From positions 62,001 through 126,000 of the forward strand of contig SISS01000014.1 of the NCBI GenBank assembly GCA_004332335.1: 64,000 nucleotides of DNA. The letters are read 5' to 3'. The translations under genes and the position numbers were made by a program. Source of the stretch: Methanoregulaceae archaeon UXB-2016 (GTDB lineage: Archaea > Halobacteriota > Methanomicrobia > Methanomicrobiales > Methanospirillaceae). Positions 25,669 to 34,728 of this stretch are shown here, in pieces. Each line of letters begins with the position of its first letter. The first letter of the stretch is position 1. A model generated the notes under the pieces. That model worked only from the letters and a program-made list of their open reading frames with translations. It searched no databases and had not been told where the DNA came from.

Positions 25669-26547
25669 TCAGGCGGGCGCGATCGCGTTGACCGCGACCA
25701 CGCGCCACTCGGTCCCGTGGAGGCCGACCGAGATCCACGAGACCTCCTTTCTGACCGGCGTCGTGCTCCCCTCGGCCTGGAAGGTGTACTGCCCCGACCC
25801 GCTCGACTCCTTGACCATCCGGGCGGCGATCGCGGCGACCTCCGGGTAGTCCCGGAAGATCGGCGCCGAGAAGGCGTTCATGCCGACCTCGGCCGGGTCG
25901 CGGTCGTAGAGGACCACCCCATCCGTATCCATCACGAAGACTTCGGCCGTCCTGCCGCCGAGTGCCTCCTCGACCGCGATCGTCAGGAGCACGACCGGCC
26001 GGAAGAGCAGGCTCGCCGAGCCGTTGAACGCGCCCGACGGGGTGAAGACCGGGTACTCGATGTCGGACGCGTTCACCCCTTCGACCGTCTCGAAGACCCG
26101 GCTCATCACGGGCTTCTGTGAGGTTATGAGCCGCTGGATGTGCTCCTGGCTCCGGATGTCCGAGCCCTCCACGTGATGGTACTCGACCGGCTCGACGGTC
26201 AGCATGATCCCGTTCTTGGAGACGGCCGTCGCGTCGATCACCGACGGCGAGGCGAGGGCGAGGTCCCGGATAACCTCCCGGGACTCGTTTCCGTTCATCC
26301 CGATCGGGCCGAGCGCTTTGGCCGCGCCCGCCGTATCGGCGTCAAGCTCGTCCAGGGCCTTCTGGACGTTCGCCCGGACGGCCTCGAGGGCCTCGGCCGA
26401 ACCGAGGGCGACCGGCGTCGCGAGAGTCGACTGTGCGGGCCCCGCACGCCCCGCGGGTGCGGGCGCGGCATAGTTCAGGACGAAGATCAGCGCGACGGCA
26501 AGCACGAGCACGCCGGCACCGAGCAGAAGTATGGTCTTTCTCTCCAT
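25669..26547 (-). CDS. Membrane-anchored Cache-domain sensor-like protein
   Basis: The 292-residue protein has one N-terminal membrane helix (residues about 5-27), then an extracytoplasmic region. The order of segments (helical stretch, then DATAVSKNGIMLTVEP, VFTPSGAFNGSASLLF, EVFVMDTDGVVLYDRDPAEVGMN and a final strand) matches a Cache/PDC ligand-binding domain. No cytoplasmic signalling domain is attached, so it may be a solute-binding lipoprotein-like sensor that works with another protein, or a free-standing binding protein. The ligand is unknown. Confidence 0.75.
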   Translation of the reverse strand: MERKTILLLGAGVLVLAVALIFVLNYAAPAPAGRAGPAQSTLATPVALGSAEALEAVRANVQKALDELDADTAGAAKALGPIGMNGNESREVIRDLALASPSVIDATAVSKNGIMLTVEPVEYHHVEGSDIRSQEHIQRLITSQKPVMSRVFETVEGVNASDIEYPVFTPSGAFNGSASLLFRPVVLLTIAVEEALGGRTAEVFVMDTDGVVLYDRDPAEVGMNAFSAPIFRDYPEVAAIAARMVKESSGSGQYTFQAEGSTTPVRKEVSWISVGLHGTEWRVVAVNAIAPA

Positions 26548-26609
26548 GACCCACCGTACTCAGGTGGGCCGGAGACGGGATAAGGTCTCGGAAAAAGAGG
26601 GATGGGGTT

Positions 26610-27725
26610 TTAGATCTTGCGGTCGACGTCTTCCTTGAGATCGCGCGCCTTCGCCTTGGCGTCGCGGGCCGTGTCCTTCACCGCCTCAGTGACCCCCTCG
26701 CGGTTGGCGCCGCTCGCGGCCGGTACCTCGTAGTCCCCGCCGCGGCGGTCGATCCGCGGCTCCTTGGCCTCGTCGCTCCGGCGGTCGCCCGCTCGGAGCC
26801 GGGCCGCGTCGGCCTGCCCCTCGGCGGTCGGGATGCCAACATCGCGGGGCGCATTGATCGCAGGGAACCGCTCCCAGTCCTGGTGGACGGTCTCGTCGTG
26901 GGCGTGCGCGATGCCGGCCGGATCGACGGCAGGGGTCTGTGACATCGGCGTCGTTCTTACCGGGGCAACCCCGGGAGTCGCGGTCGTCAGGGGGAGCGTG
27001 ACCGTCGGGGTCGCCATGGACTCTCCCGGATGCCCGACTCCGGTGTCGACTGCAGCGCCCTGGCGGGTGGTCCGCTCGCCCGCCGCAGGCGAGGTGCGGG
27101 CCGTGTTGCCGGGCGTTCCGGCTGCGGCCGTCATCGTCGACGCGGCCATTGTTCGGTCGTGATCGGCCTTCCCGCGCTCCATCATCCGGATCGCGGCGAG
27201 ATCGGCCTTATCCTTGACCGCGGCCGGCGGCGTCAGCTCCGAGACCGGGCGGGTGCCGTAGTCGGTATCGCTCTCGGGTCCGCAGCCCCCGGGGTGCTGG
27301 ACCGAGTCCCAGTCCGGTGCCGGTGTCACGTCCTTTCCGGCCATGGGGCGGTCCCCCACCGGGGTGATGCGGGTCGGATCGGTCCTGGCGGGCCGATCGG
27401 GCGTGATCATCTCCTTCGCCTCCGTCTTCACGCCGGTGAGGGTGTCCCCGATCTTCTCCGTGATCGACCTGTCGTCGTGGGTGTCCATCGGGTTCTTCTC
27501 GATCTGCGTATGTTCATGGTCGTCGACGCCGAGGGCCTCCTCGACCCTCTGCGTGAGCGGCCGGTCGTCGCGGGTGGTCATCGGCTCCTTGCTCGGGAGC
27601 GTGTTCACCGCTACATAACCCGGCTCGTCGCCGACTCGGGTCTTGTCCGGTGCGTTGACCGACCTCTTGAGCCGGTCGTCTCTGGTCTCCTCTCTCCGTT
27701 CAACCATGCGGGTATTCACCGTCAC
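26610..27725 (-). CDS. Long disordered, charged protein with internal repeats
   Basis: The 371-residue product has no hydrophobic core or membrane segment. It is rich in Asp, Arg, Thr, Pro and Ala. Near the N-terminus two related units occur (TTRDDRPLTQRVEEALG and DTHDDRSITEKIGDTLTG). The middle is Thr/Pro-rich and the end is a basic-acidic amphipathic helix (VTEAVKDTARDAKAKARDLKED). This composition resembles LEA-like or stress-linked disordered proteins, with a repeated helix as in YtxH/LEA groups. No enzymatic role is visible. The family is not recognised; codon use supports it as a real gene. Confidence 0.6.
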   Translation of the reverse strand: MTVNTRMVERREETRDDRLKRSVNAPDKTRVGDEPGYVAVNTLPSKEPMTTRDDRPLTQRVEEALGVDDHEHTQIEKNPMDTHDDRSITEKIGDTLTGVKTEAKEMITPDRPARTDPTRITPVGDRPMAGKDVTPAPDWDSVQHPGGCGPESDTDYGTRPVSELTPPAAVKDKADLAAIRMMERGKADHDRTMAASTMTAAAGTPGNTARTSPAAGERTTRQGAAVDTGVGHPGESMATPTVTLPLTTATPGVAPVRTTPMSQTPAVDPAGIAHAHDETVHQDWERFPAINAPRDVGIPTAEGQADAARLRAGDRRSDEAKEPRIDRRGGDYEVPAASGANREGVTEAVKDTARDAKAKARDLKEDVDRKI

Positions 27726-27805
27726 CTGAAAGAACCCTTAACGATATATAGTTGTTGTAGATTCGCTCCGCTCGCGGAGGCTGCTCCGGAGAAAAAGGAG
27801 GTGGC

Positions 27806-28348
27806 TCAGATGAAGACCGCGGCCGCGATCGTGGTCGTCCAGAGCCCGTTCGGGTCGCCCTTGGCCGCCTGGCAGATATTCTTGGTCTCGATGATCTTGC
27901 CGCTCGCCTTGTAGATCTGCTCCCGCTCCTGCCAGGCGCTGTCGGGGTCGAACGCGATCCCGAGCGTGGTGGCAAGCATGGTCGCGGCGAGGTCCTCGGC
28001 GTACTCGCCCGAGATCTCCTCGGTCTCGCCGAACGCGTGGTGCTCGGAGAGATAGCCGTAGGCCTCGCTCTCCTGCGGGAGGGCCTGGCCGATCGCGGCT
28101 GAGACCAGGCGGTTGGGCTCGTTCGTCTCGTTCCGTGCCATCACGCAGTAGACGATCTGTCCTGCCTGGATCTCTCGAAGACCCTCCTCGCGAGGGAGCT
28201 CCTTGGCCATCGGGGGGAAGATGGACGAGACGTAGACGAGGTTGCATCGCTCGATCCCCGCCTGCCGGAGTGCGAGTTCGAAGGATGCGAGGCGGTCCTT
28301 GTGTACACCGACCCCCCGGGTGAAGAAGATATTCGACGGAACAACCAT
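27806..28348 (-). CDS. pdaD: Pyruvoyl-dependent arginine decarboxylase
   Basis: The 180-residue proenzyme makes agmatine from arginine for polyamine synthesis. It self-cleaves between two serines to form a pyruvoyl group; the site is VSSIFPP (Ser41-Ser42). Other family elements are FFTRGVGVH at the start, [19 protein letters not shown] (with the acid/His pair) and a C-terminal [10 protein letters not shown]. The ATG at 28348 gives the family-like N-terminus [12 protein letters not shown]; the frame extends upstream without resemblance to the family. The leader is A/T-rich, which suits a promoter. Confidence 0.93.
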   Translation of the reverse strand: MVVPSNIFFTRGVGVHKDRLASFELALRQAGIERCNLVYVSSIFPPMAKELPREEGLREIQAGQIVYCVMARNETNEPNRLVSAAIGQALPQESEAYGYLSEHHAFGETEEISGEYAEDLAATMLATTLGIAFDPDSAWQEREQIYKASGKIIETKNICQAAKGDPNGLWTTTIAAAVFI

Positions 28349-28494
28349 ATGCGAGCTAATTTGATCCCCTACAGTTAGTACTTTTTGGTTCTGAATCCGG
28401 CATCCGATCGGCGATATACTGTATCTCCATCGCCTTCGCAGCATCTGGGACTCGTATATCCGACGACCGTGCACACCTTCCCTTCCCTCGATCA

Positions 28495-28723
28495 TTACCA
28501 GTTCGCGGGCGGGCATGGGAGCCGATACTCGATCGTGCCACTATGGCTTCTCCGCCTCTTGGCGAGGTCCGCCCCGACCGTGGCCCGGTCCTCGGGGTGG
28601 ACCCTGTCGGCGAACGCCTCCGAAGAGAGAGGTGAACTCCTCCGTGCAGTAGCCCGTGATCTGCTCGTTGACCGGGCTGATGTAGTCATAGCGGTCGGTG
28701 ACGAGGTGTTCGGGGTGGGCCAC
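28495..28723 (-). pseudogene. Decayed PAS-domain fragment
   Basis: Two overlapping frames together give a PAS core: one reads DYISPVNEQITGYCTEEFTSLF and the other EAFADRVHPEDRATVGADL and GTIEYRL. They meet near 28610-28630. The fragment stops after PANW and has no kinase attached. It lies 10 bases beyond the end of the PAS histidine kinase on the same strand and looks like the remains of a related sensor gene. Confidence 0.65.
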
Positions 28724-28733
28724 CCTGCGCGGC

Positions 28734-30773
28734 TCAGGCGGCCGGGAGCGTGAAGAAGAAGGTCGCCCCCTCGCCCAACATCGATTCGACCCGGACTCTG
28801 CCGCCGTACCTCTCGACGATCTTCCGAACTATGGCGAGCCCGATCCCCGTGCCCTCGTACTCGTCACGGGTATGGAGCCGCTGGAAGATCACAAAGATCC
28901 GCTCGAAGTACACGGGCTCGATCCCGATCCCGTTGTCCGTCACGGCGAACCGCCAGCACGTCCCCTCCTGCTCGGCCGAGACCCGGATTTCGAGAGGCAC
29001 ATCGGGCCGGCGGTACTTAACCGCGTTCCCGATCAGGTTCGTAAAGACCAGTGCCAGCTGGGCCGCGTCAACCATGACCGGCGGCAGGTCGCCCACGGTC
29101 ACGGTCGCGTTCGCTTCGTGGATCGGCGACTCCAGTATCCGGAGCACGTCGGCCATGACATTGCGCGGATCCGTCTTCACCGGCGGTTTGCCCTCGGTCT
29201 CGATCTGGGAGAGCTGAAGCAGGTCCTTGATCAGCGTCTGCATCCTCCTCCCGCCCTCGACGATGTAGTCGATGAACTCGTCAGCATCCGCGTCGAGCAG
29301 GCCCCTGTACCGGCGCTTGAGAAGCTCGGAGAAACTGACGATGGTGCGGAGTGGCTCCTGGAGGTCGTGGCTGGCGACGTACGCGAACCGCTGCAGTTCC
29401 TCGTTCGACCGCTTCAGTTCGTCCGTATAAACCTGAATGGCACGCTCGCTCTCGCGACACTTCGTGATGTCGAGAACACTGAAGATGATCCGTTCAAAGG
29501 GACGGGAGGGGTCGAGCGAAGCGTGGGTGAGCAGGAGGTCGAAGCAGGTCCCGTCCCGCCGCCGCCATCGGGTCTCGTGGGCGTCCATCCCGTCCCTGGC
29601 GACCAGATCATCCACCTCCTGTACGACGCTGTTGTACGCCTCATCGCCAGGGTAGAGCAGGTGCCCGTCCTGACCGACCAGTTCCTCGCGGGTGTACCTG
29701 GTCATCCAGCAGAGCTGGTCGTTGACCATGGTGATCGCCTGGCCTGAGATGATGCCGATGCCGACCGGAGCAGCCCGGAAGATTCCTTGCAAGGTCTCCT
29801 CTGACTCTCGAAGGGCCTCCTCTGCCTGGTATCGATGGGTGTCGTCCACCGCGTAGCCCTTGATCCGGATGAGGTCTCCCGCGCCGTTGAACTCTCCGAT
29901 GAAATTCTCGATGACGTGGATTCGCCCCCCGTCCCGGCGCCGCCGGAAACACTTGTCGCCCTCGACCCGCCGCTCACGGCGGAGCTGATCGAGCAACGCC
30001 GCCCAGTCCGCTGGGGACTCGTAGGTTTCCGTGATGCTGGTCGATCGGGCCTCTTCAACCGAGGCGAACCTGAACATCCGGGCAAAGGCCGGGTTGCAGT
30101 CCAGGATCCGGCCGTTGTGATCAGTGGTAAAGATACCGGTGATGTCGTCGTCGACGAGGCTCCGATACTTCGCCTCGCTCTCCCGCAGTGCGTCCTCGAT
30201 CCGCCACCGGTCAGTGATGTCCGTAACCACGAGCCGAATGTATTCCGCCGCTCCCGCTGCATCGGCATGACCCCCGAGCTGCGCGTGCCACGCCCCGCGC
30301 CCGGTCCGCGCCAAGAGCGATACCTCGCACATCTCCGTTGTCCCACCCGTGAGAACCCGGGTACAGAACACGGCAAACCCGGCGCGGTTGTCGGGGTGCA
30401 GGAAGGTCGCGAACCACGCCCCGATGAGGCTGCCCCGGTCGACGCCGAGCTGCACGGCGCCGGCGAGGTTCGCCTCCCGTATTGCCCCCACTCTGTCGAG
30501 GGTGAAGTAACCGACCGGGGCGAAGTCGTAGAGGTCGGCGTACCGGTCCCGCAACGCCTCAGCCTCCCGCCGCGTCCGCACCAGCTCCTCGTTCTGCAGC
30601 TCCAGCTCGATCTGGTGGACCTGCAGTTCATGAACCAGGGCGATCGCCTCGTCGTGCGAGAGCCGCCCGCCCGATCGGGTCGGCTGCGCCCTCAGGCTCT
30701 CCTCGGCCTGCCGGCGGAGGCTCGGCGCGTCGGAGGGCGTAGCATTCTCTGACTCCACGCCGTCCGGTTTCAC
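28734..30773 (-). CDS. Multi-PAS sensor histidine kinase
   Basis: The 679-residue kinase begins with a GTG that overlaps the CheB-CheR stop (GTGA). A helical lead (about 20-90) precedes three PAS/PAC units (about 95-215, 225-335 and 345-455), each with a characteristic DLYDFAPVGYFTLD-, LVDDDITGIFTTD- or IFRAAPVGIGI-type core. The dimerisation helix has the phospho-accepting His469 in YVASHDLQEPLRT. The ATPase domain has N-box (LVFTNLIGNAVKY), DNGIGIE, and GTGIGLAIV. It ends in FTLPAA. No membrane segment is present, so it is a cytoplasmic sensor. No response regulator is adjacent. Its probable partner is the upstream fusion protein. Confidence 0.93.
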   Translation of the reverse strand: MKPDGVESENATPSDAPSLRRQAEESLRAQPTRSGGRLSHDEAIALVHELQVHQIELELQNEELVRTRREAEALRDRYADLYDFAPVGYFTLDRVGAIREANLAGAVQLGVDRGSLIGAWFATFLHPDNRAGFAVFCTRVLTGGTTEMCEVSLLARTGRGAWHAQLGGHADAAGAAEYIRLVVTDITDRWRIEDALRESEAKYRSLVDDDITGIFTTDHNGRILDCNPAFARMFRFASVEEARSTSITETYESPADWAALLDQLRRERRVEGDKCFRRRRDGGRIHVIENFIGEFNGAGDLIRIKGYAVDDTHRYQAEEALRESEETLQGIFRAAPVGIGIISGQAITMVNDQLCWMTRYTREELVGQDGHLLYPGDEAYNSVVQEVDDLVARDGMDAHETRWRRRDGTCFDLLLTHASLDPSRPFERIIFSVLDITKCRESERAIQVYTDELKRSNEELQRFAYVASHDLQEPLRTIVSFSELLKRRYRGLLDADADEFIDYIVEGGRRMQTLIKDLLQLSQIETEGKPPVKTDPRNVMADVLRILESPIHEANATVTVGDLPPVMVDAAQLALVFTNLIGNAVKYRRPDVPLEIRVSAEQEGTCWRFAVTDNGIGIEPVYFERIFVIFQRLHTRDEYEGTGIGLAIVRKIVERYGGRVRVESMLGEGATFFFTLPAA

Positions 30774-33727
30774 GGTGCGTCCTCCCGCTCCGTGCCCGTG
30801 ACGTCCTCGAAGGCGAGAAGGACAAGTTTCCTGTTCGGCCCCTCGGTGATAATTCGGCGGGCATTGAGCAGCAACACCCGGCGACCGATTGCCGGGAAGA
30901 CGTGGTCGACCCGGTAATTGTCGAAGACCGCGTTCTCCGACAGGACCTTCTCCAGAAGCCTCCGGAGCTCCGGGACGTCCCATTCCCTGTTGCCGAGTGA
31001 GTAGATCTCCCGGCCCTCGACCTCCCCCGGCGAGACCCGGAGCATCGTATAGAACGAGCGGTTTGCCGAGACAACGCGCATCGTGCCGTCGAGGACGAGC
31101 AGGGGTTCGCGGATCGTCGTGACGATCGCCTCGGCATAGGTGCGGGCCTCCGAGCTCTCCCGCTCCAGACTCCGGAAGGCCGTGATGTCCGTGAAGGTGA
31201 TCACCACGCCGTCGATCCGGTTCTCGAGCGTCCGGTAGGGGATGGTCCGGACCGAGAACTGCCGCCCATCGCGTGTCGCAACCTCCCGCTCGGACGGAGC
31301 CATGTTGCGCAGCACCTCCTGGGCGTCCCCGAGCAGGTCGGGTTGGAAGAGGTCGGACGCGATGTCCGTAACGGGCCGGCCCGCGTCGCCAGGGAGCAGG
31401 TTGACCAGTTTCGTCATCCCAGTGGTGTAGAACCGCAGGTTGAGCAGGGTATCGAGGAAGATCGTCGCGATGTTGGTGCTGTTCAGCAGGTTCTTCATGT
31501 CGTCGTTCACGTGCGAGAGGTCGGCGACCCGGCTCTCGAGCTCGGCGTTGACGGTCTGGAGCTCCTCGTTAAGCGACTGCATCTCCTCCCTGGAGGTCGT
31601 CAGCTCCTCGTTGGCCGACTGGAGCTCTTCGTTGGTCGACTGGAACTCCTCCTGCGAGGACTGAAACTCCTCGCGCGTGATCTGCAGATCCTCCTCGGCG
31701 CGCCCGAGCCTCTCCTCCAGCGCCCGGACCGTCTCGTGCCGGCCCGAGCGACGGGGACGGGCCACCGGCCCAGGCGGGGGTGGGGCCTCGGCGAGGACGA
31801 TCAGCACCAGCCCCTTGAGCCCCGTGGGCTCTGCGAGCTTGCGGACCGTGACGTCGACATTCACGGTCCCGCCGTCGGCCCCGATCTGGATTCCCCGGAG
31901 GGCGACCGGCTCCTCCTGCCGGAGCGCTCGCCTGAATGCGCCTCCCAGTTCGGTGCGCAGCCCGTCGCGGGCCATGGCGAAGACGTTCCAGTTGGCCTTT
32001 CCCGCCGCCGGTTCGAGGTACCGGCCCGTCCGGCCGTTGATATAGAGGATGTCTCCGTTCTCGCTTGTCAGGACCGCCGCGGGTGCGTACTGCTGCAGGA
32101 TCACCTGGTCGGCCAGGGACTGCAGGTTGACGACTCCCGGTCTCGGCTCCGGGGGGGCGCCGGCCGCTCCGGGCCCGGTCGGAGAGAACGCCGTCGGGAA
32201 CTCGATCCCCGGCGCCAGGAGGGGAGTCTCGATCCGGTGGTAGAGCCTGAGCTTGTTGTCGAGGGGCGAGAAGAGGTTCGTCGAGCCGCCGATGGTCTCT
32301 GCCGTGCCGAGGACCAGCACGCCCCCCGGCTTGAGGGAGTAGTGGAAAAGGAGAATGAGTTTCCGCTGGACCTCCGGCTTCAGGTAGATCAGCAGGTTTC
32401 GGCAGCTGAGCAGGTCGAGCCGGGTGAACGGCGGGTCCGCAGTCACGTTATGCGGGGCGAAGATCACCATCTCTCGGACCTTTTTTGTGACCCGGTACCC
32501 CGCCGTCTCGTCGCGGACGAAGAACCGGTTCAGGCGCTCGTCCGAGACAGCGGCCGCGATGCTCTCGGGATAGTACCCGGTCCGGGCCCGGTCGACGGCG
32601 TCCCGGTCGAGTTCGGTGGCGTAGCACAGCAGGGTGCACTGCTTCGGAGGCGACGCCTTCCCGAGGGCCTCGCAGAAGACGATCGCAAGGGAGTAGGCCT
32701 CCTCGCCCGTCGAGCAGCCGGCCACCCAGGCCCGGAGCGTTGCACCGTCCGGCGCAGCCGCGATGAGGTCGGGGATCACCCGGTCCCCGAGCGCCTCCCA
32801 GACAGCCGGGTCACGGAAGAAACTGGTCACGCCGATCAAGAGCTCCTTGAAGAGCAGGTCCAGCTCGGCAGGGTTCTCCTGCAGAAACCGGATGTAGTCG
32901 GCGATCCGGTCGAGCTGATGGATCGCCATGCGCCGCTCAATCCGCCGGTTCACGGTGCTCTCCTTGTACCTGGAAAAATCGTGGCCGGTACGCCCCCTGA
33001 GCAGGATCACGACCCTGTCTATTGCGCTTCCGGGCTCGTTCGGGGGCTCCGACACCAGCCGGCAGTCCCGGTGCCGGACGAACTTGAGGACCTTTTCAGG
33101 CAGATCGCCGGCCGGTGCGACGATGTCGGCCAGCCCCGCGTCGATTGCGCTCCGGGGCATGCCGTCGAACTTGGCCGAGGCCGGGTCCTGGACGAGCGCG
33201 AGACCCGCCCTCTCCTTGATTTCCCGGAGGCCTGCAGTGCCGTCGGAGCCCATACCCGAGAGGACGACCCCGATGCCGTGCTCCTGCAGGTCGGCGGCGA
33301 GGGAGCGGAAGAGGATGTCGATCGGGAGGCGCAGGCCCCGCGGCGCATGCGGCTCGAGCAGGTGCAGGCTCCGGTGGAGCAGAGCGAGGTCGTGGCCCGG
33401 CGGGATGACGTAGACGGTGTCCGGCCGGAGGGCCACCGTCTCCGTGACCTGGACGACCGGCATCGGGGTGGCGCGTTGGAGCAGCTCGGGCATCATGCCG
33501 GTATGAGTCGGGTCGAGGTGCTGGACGACCACGAAGGCAATCCCGCTCCCCTCGGGGACACCCCCGAGGAACTGCTCGAGGGCCTCGAGCCCGCCGGCCG
33601 AGGCGCCGATCCCGACGATGGGGAAGTCGTCGGCCGGAGAATGTGACACCGATTCGGCGTTCGTCTCTGCAGCCCGGCTGTCGGCGTCGTCGTCCGGAAT
33701 GGGTGTGGAGTTCTCATTCATGCGCAA
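30770..33727 (-). CDS. CheB-CheR-PAS fusion protein
   Basis: The 985-residue protein joins a chemoreceptor methylesterase and methyltransferase with PAS sensors. The CheB domain (about 34-225) has the catalytic Ser43 in GIGASAGG, a His in VVQHLDPTH and SGMGSDGTAG. The CheR domain (about 235-490) has HDFSRYK, TSFFRDP and the SAM-binding GCSTGEEAYSLA. A PAS unit follows, then a long heptad coiled coil (about 665-745) rich in EEFQSTNEELQ units, then two PAS units to the end. The shape matches known CheB/CheR/PAS fusions that act with histidine kinases rather than in flagellar chemotaxis. It is translated just ahead of the kinase. Confidence 0.93.
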   Translation of the reverse strand: MRMNENSTPIPDDDADSRAAETNAESVSHSPADDFPIVGIGASAGGLEALEQFLGGVPEGSGIAFVVVQHLDPTHTGMMPELLQRATPMPVVQVTETVALRPDTVYVIPPGHDLALLHRSLHLLEPHAPRGLRLPIDILFRSLAADLQEHGIGVVLSGMGSDGTAGLREIKERAGLALVQDPASAKFDGMPRSAIDAGLADIVAPAGDLPEKVLKFVRHRDCRLVSEPPNEPGSAIDRVVILLRGRTGHDFSRYKESTVNRRIERRMAIHQLDRIADYIRFLQENPAELDLLFKELLIGVTSFFRDPAVWEALGDRVIPDLIAAAPDGATLRAWVAGCSTGEEAYSLAIVFCEALGKASPPKQCTLLCYATELDRDAVDRARTGYYPESIAAAVSDERLNRFFVRDETAGYRVTKKVREMVIFAPHNVTADPPFTRLDLLSCRNLLIYLKPEVQRKLILLFHYSLKPGGVLVLGTAETIGGSTNLFSPLDNKLRLYHRIETPLLAPGIEFPTAFSPTGPGAAGAPPEPRPGVVNLQSLADQVILQQYAPAAVLTSENGDILYINGRTGRYLEPAAGKANWNVFAMARDGLRTELGGAFRRALRQEEPVALRGIQIGADGGTVNVDVTVRKLAEPTGLKGLVLIVLAEAPPPPGPVARPRRSGRHETVRALEERLGRAEEDLQITREEFQSSQEEFQSTNEELQSANEELTTSREEMQSLNEELQTVNAELESRVADLSHVNDDMKNLLNSTNIATIFLDTLLNLRFYTTGMTKLVNLLPGDAGRPVTDIASDLFQPDLLGDAQEVLRNMAPSEREVATRDGRQFSVRTIPYRTLENRIDGVVITFTDITAFRSLERESSEARTYAEAIVTTIREPLLVLDGTMRVVSANRSFYTMLRVSPGEVEGREIYSLGNREWDVPELRRLLEKVLSENAVFDNYRVDHVFPAIGRRVLLLNARRIITEGPNRKLVLLAFEDVTGTEREDAP

Positions 33728-33768
33728 CAGGTGTTACAGACCCGATACCCATTCTATCACGCATGTAT

Positions 33769-33776
33769 AAAAATGA
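33769..33776 (+). repeat. Left 8-bp target duplication of the MITE
   Basis: AAAAATGA borders the left inverted repeat; an identical copy at 33963-33970 borders the right one. Confidence 0.85.
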
Positions 33777-33962
33777 GGCTCTGTAGAAAGGCTTTGACAG
33801 TTTGGTGATTGAAAGGGTTTCTGACATTCTAAGAGGGAAGAAAGTCCGTTCAGCATATAAAAAGAAGAAAAGTGTGAGCGAAAGCAAATTGCGATCAAGT
33901 GGTCGTTTCGCGCCTCGTCATAGTCATTCTCATTTGGTCGATCTGAGCCTTTCTACAGAGCC
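33777..33962. mobile_element. Non-autonomous mobile element (MITE), 186 bp
   Basis: Perfect 17-bp terminal inverted repeats (GGCTCTGTAGAAAGGCT at 33777-33793 and its complement at 33946-33962) bound an A/T-rich core with no coding capacity. Identical 8-bp copies of AAAAATGA flank it. Eight-base duplications and GG-starting ends resemble IS6-type elements, but the parent transposase is not in the window. The core has a TATA-like ATATAAAAAG near 33858. It sits between the CheB-CheR start and a decayed kinase. Confidence 0.9.
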
Positions 33963-33970
33963 AAAAATGA
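33963..33970 (+). repeat. Right 8-bp target duplication of the MITE
   Basis: AAAAATGA, identical to the copy at 33769-33776, directly after the right inverted repeat. Confidence 0.85.
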
Positions 33971-33994
33971 AGCGAGGCTGTGAAACCCGTCTCC

Positions 33995-34626
33995 TCAGGC
34001 GGCCGGCAGGGCGGAGAAGAACATCGATCCCTCGCCCGGTGTTGACATGACCCAGATACGGCCGTCGTGCCGGCCGATGATCCGCTTCACGATCGCGAGG
34101 CCGATCCCCGGTCCCCGGGTGGGTCTCCTTGGTGTGGAGGAGGTGAAGGAGTACAAAGATCCGGCCGGGGTAGTCCTCCTCGATACCCTCGTCTGTGCCG
34201 TCCGCTGCGCGGATGTCTCGCAGACGGACCGATTGTACCCGGGCCTGGCTGGTAAGGTCTCTCCGCCTGCCTCGAGGTAATCGTGCGCTGCGCGTCCTCG
34301 GATCGTTGGCCGGAACCGCAGGCCGACCCGCGGGGATGGAGCGACCGGAGCGGCGGGTTGCCTGGGGCCGCCGATCACATCGCACCCGGTGTCCCGCTCG
34401 CGGCCCACTGCACACCGTGGTCCCTGTCCTGGAGCGTCATGACCCGCGATTCGAGGGTGCCGGTGTCATGCATCCGTACCCGGGAGTCGTTGTGCGTCAG
34501 CAGGCCCATCAGGTACAGCAGCGAGGGCTGAGGGGACTCCGTCCGCGGATGGCCCGCTCCGGGCGTCGAGGGATCGGGATCTCTGTTCGACCCGACATTC
34601 CTGGACCAGGAGGGGATTGGCTGCAT
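33995..34626 (-). pseudogene. Decayed histidine kinase (C-terminal half)
   Basis: Two frames together recall the ATPase end of a sensor kinase. One frame gives GIEEDYPGRIFVLLHLLHTKETHPGTG, and the other gives GIGLAIVKRIIGRHDGRIWV and SALPAA. They switch near 34115. Further upstream, YLEAGGETLPARPGYNRSV and SLLYLMGLLTHNDSRV resemble the dimerisation part of HisKA_2-type kinases, again broken. No start or sensor part remains. Only the last third is recognisable with confidence. Confidence 0.65.
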
Positions 34627-34728
34627 GAATAGGTACTAGTGGTTTCTCGGTCGCTGACGGGGAAATATCGGACCCGCAGCGGGCCCGGACAGGACTATTC
34701 CAATTTACGCCAGGATGGAGACTCATGG

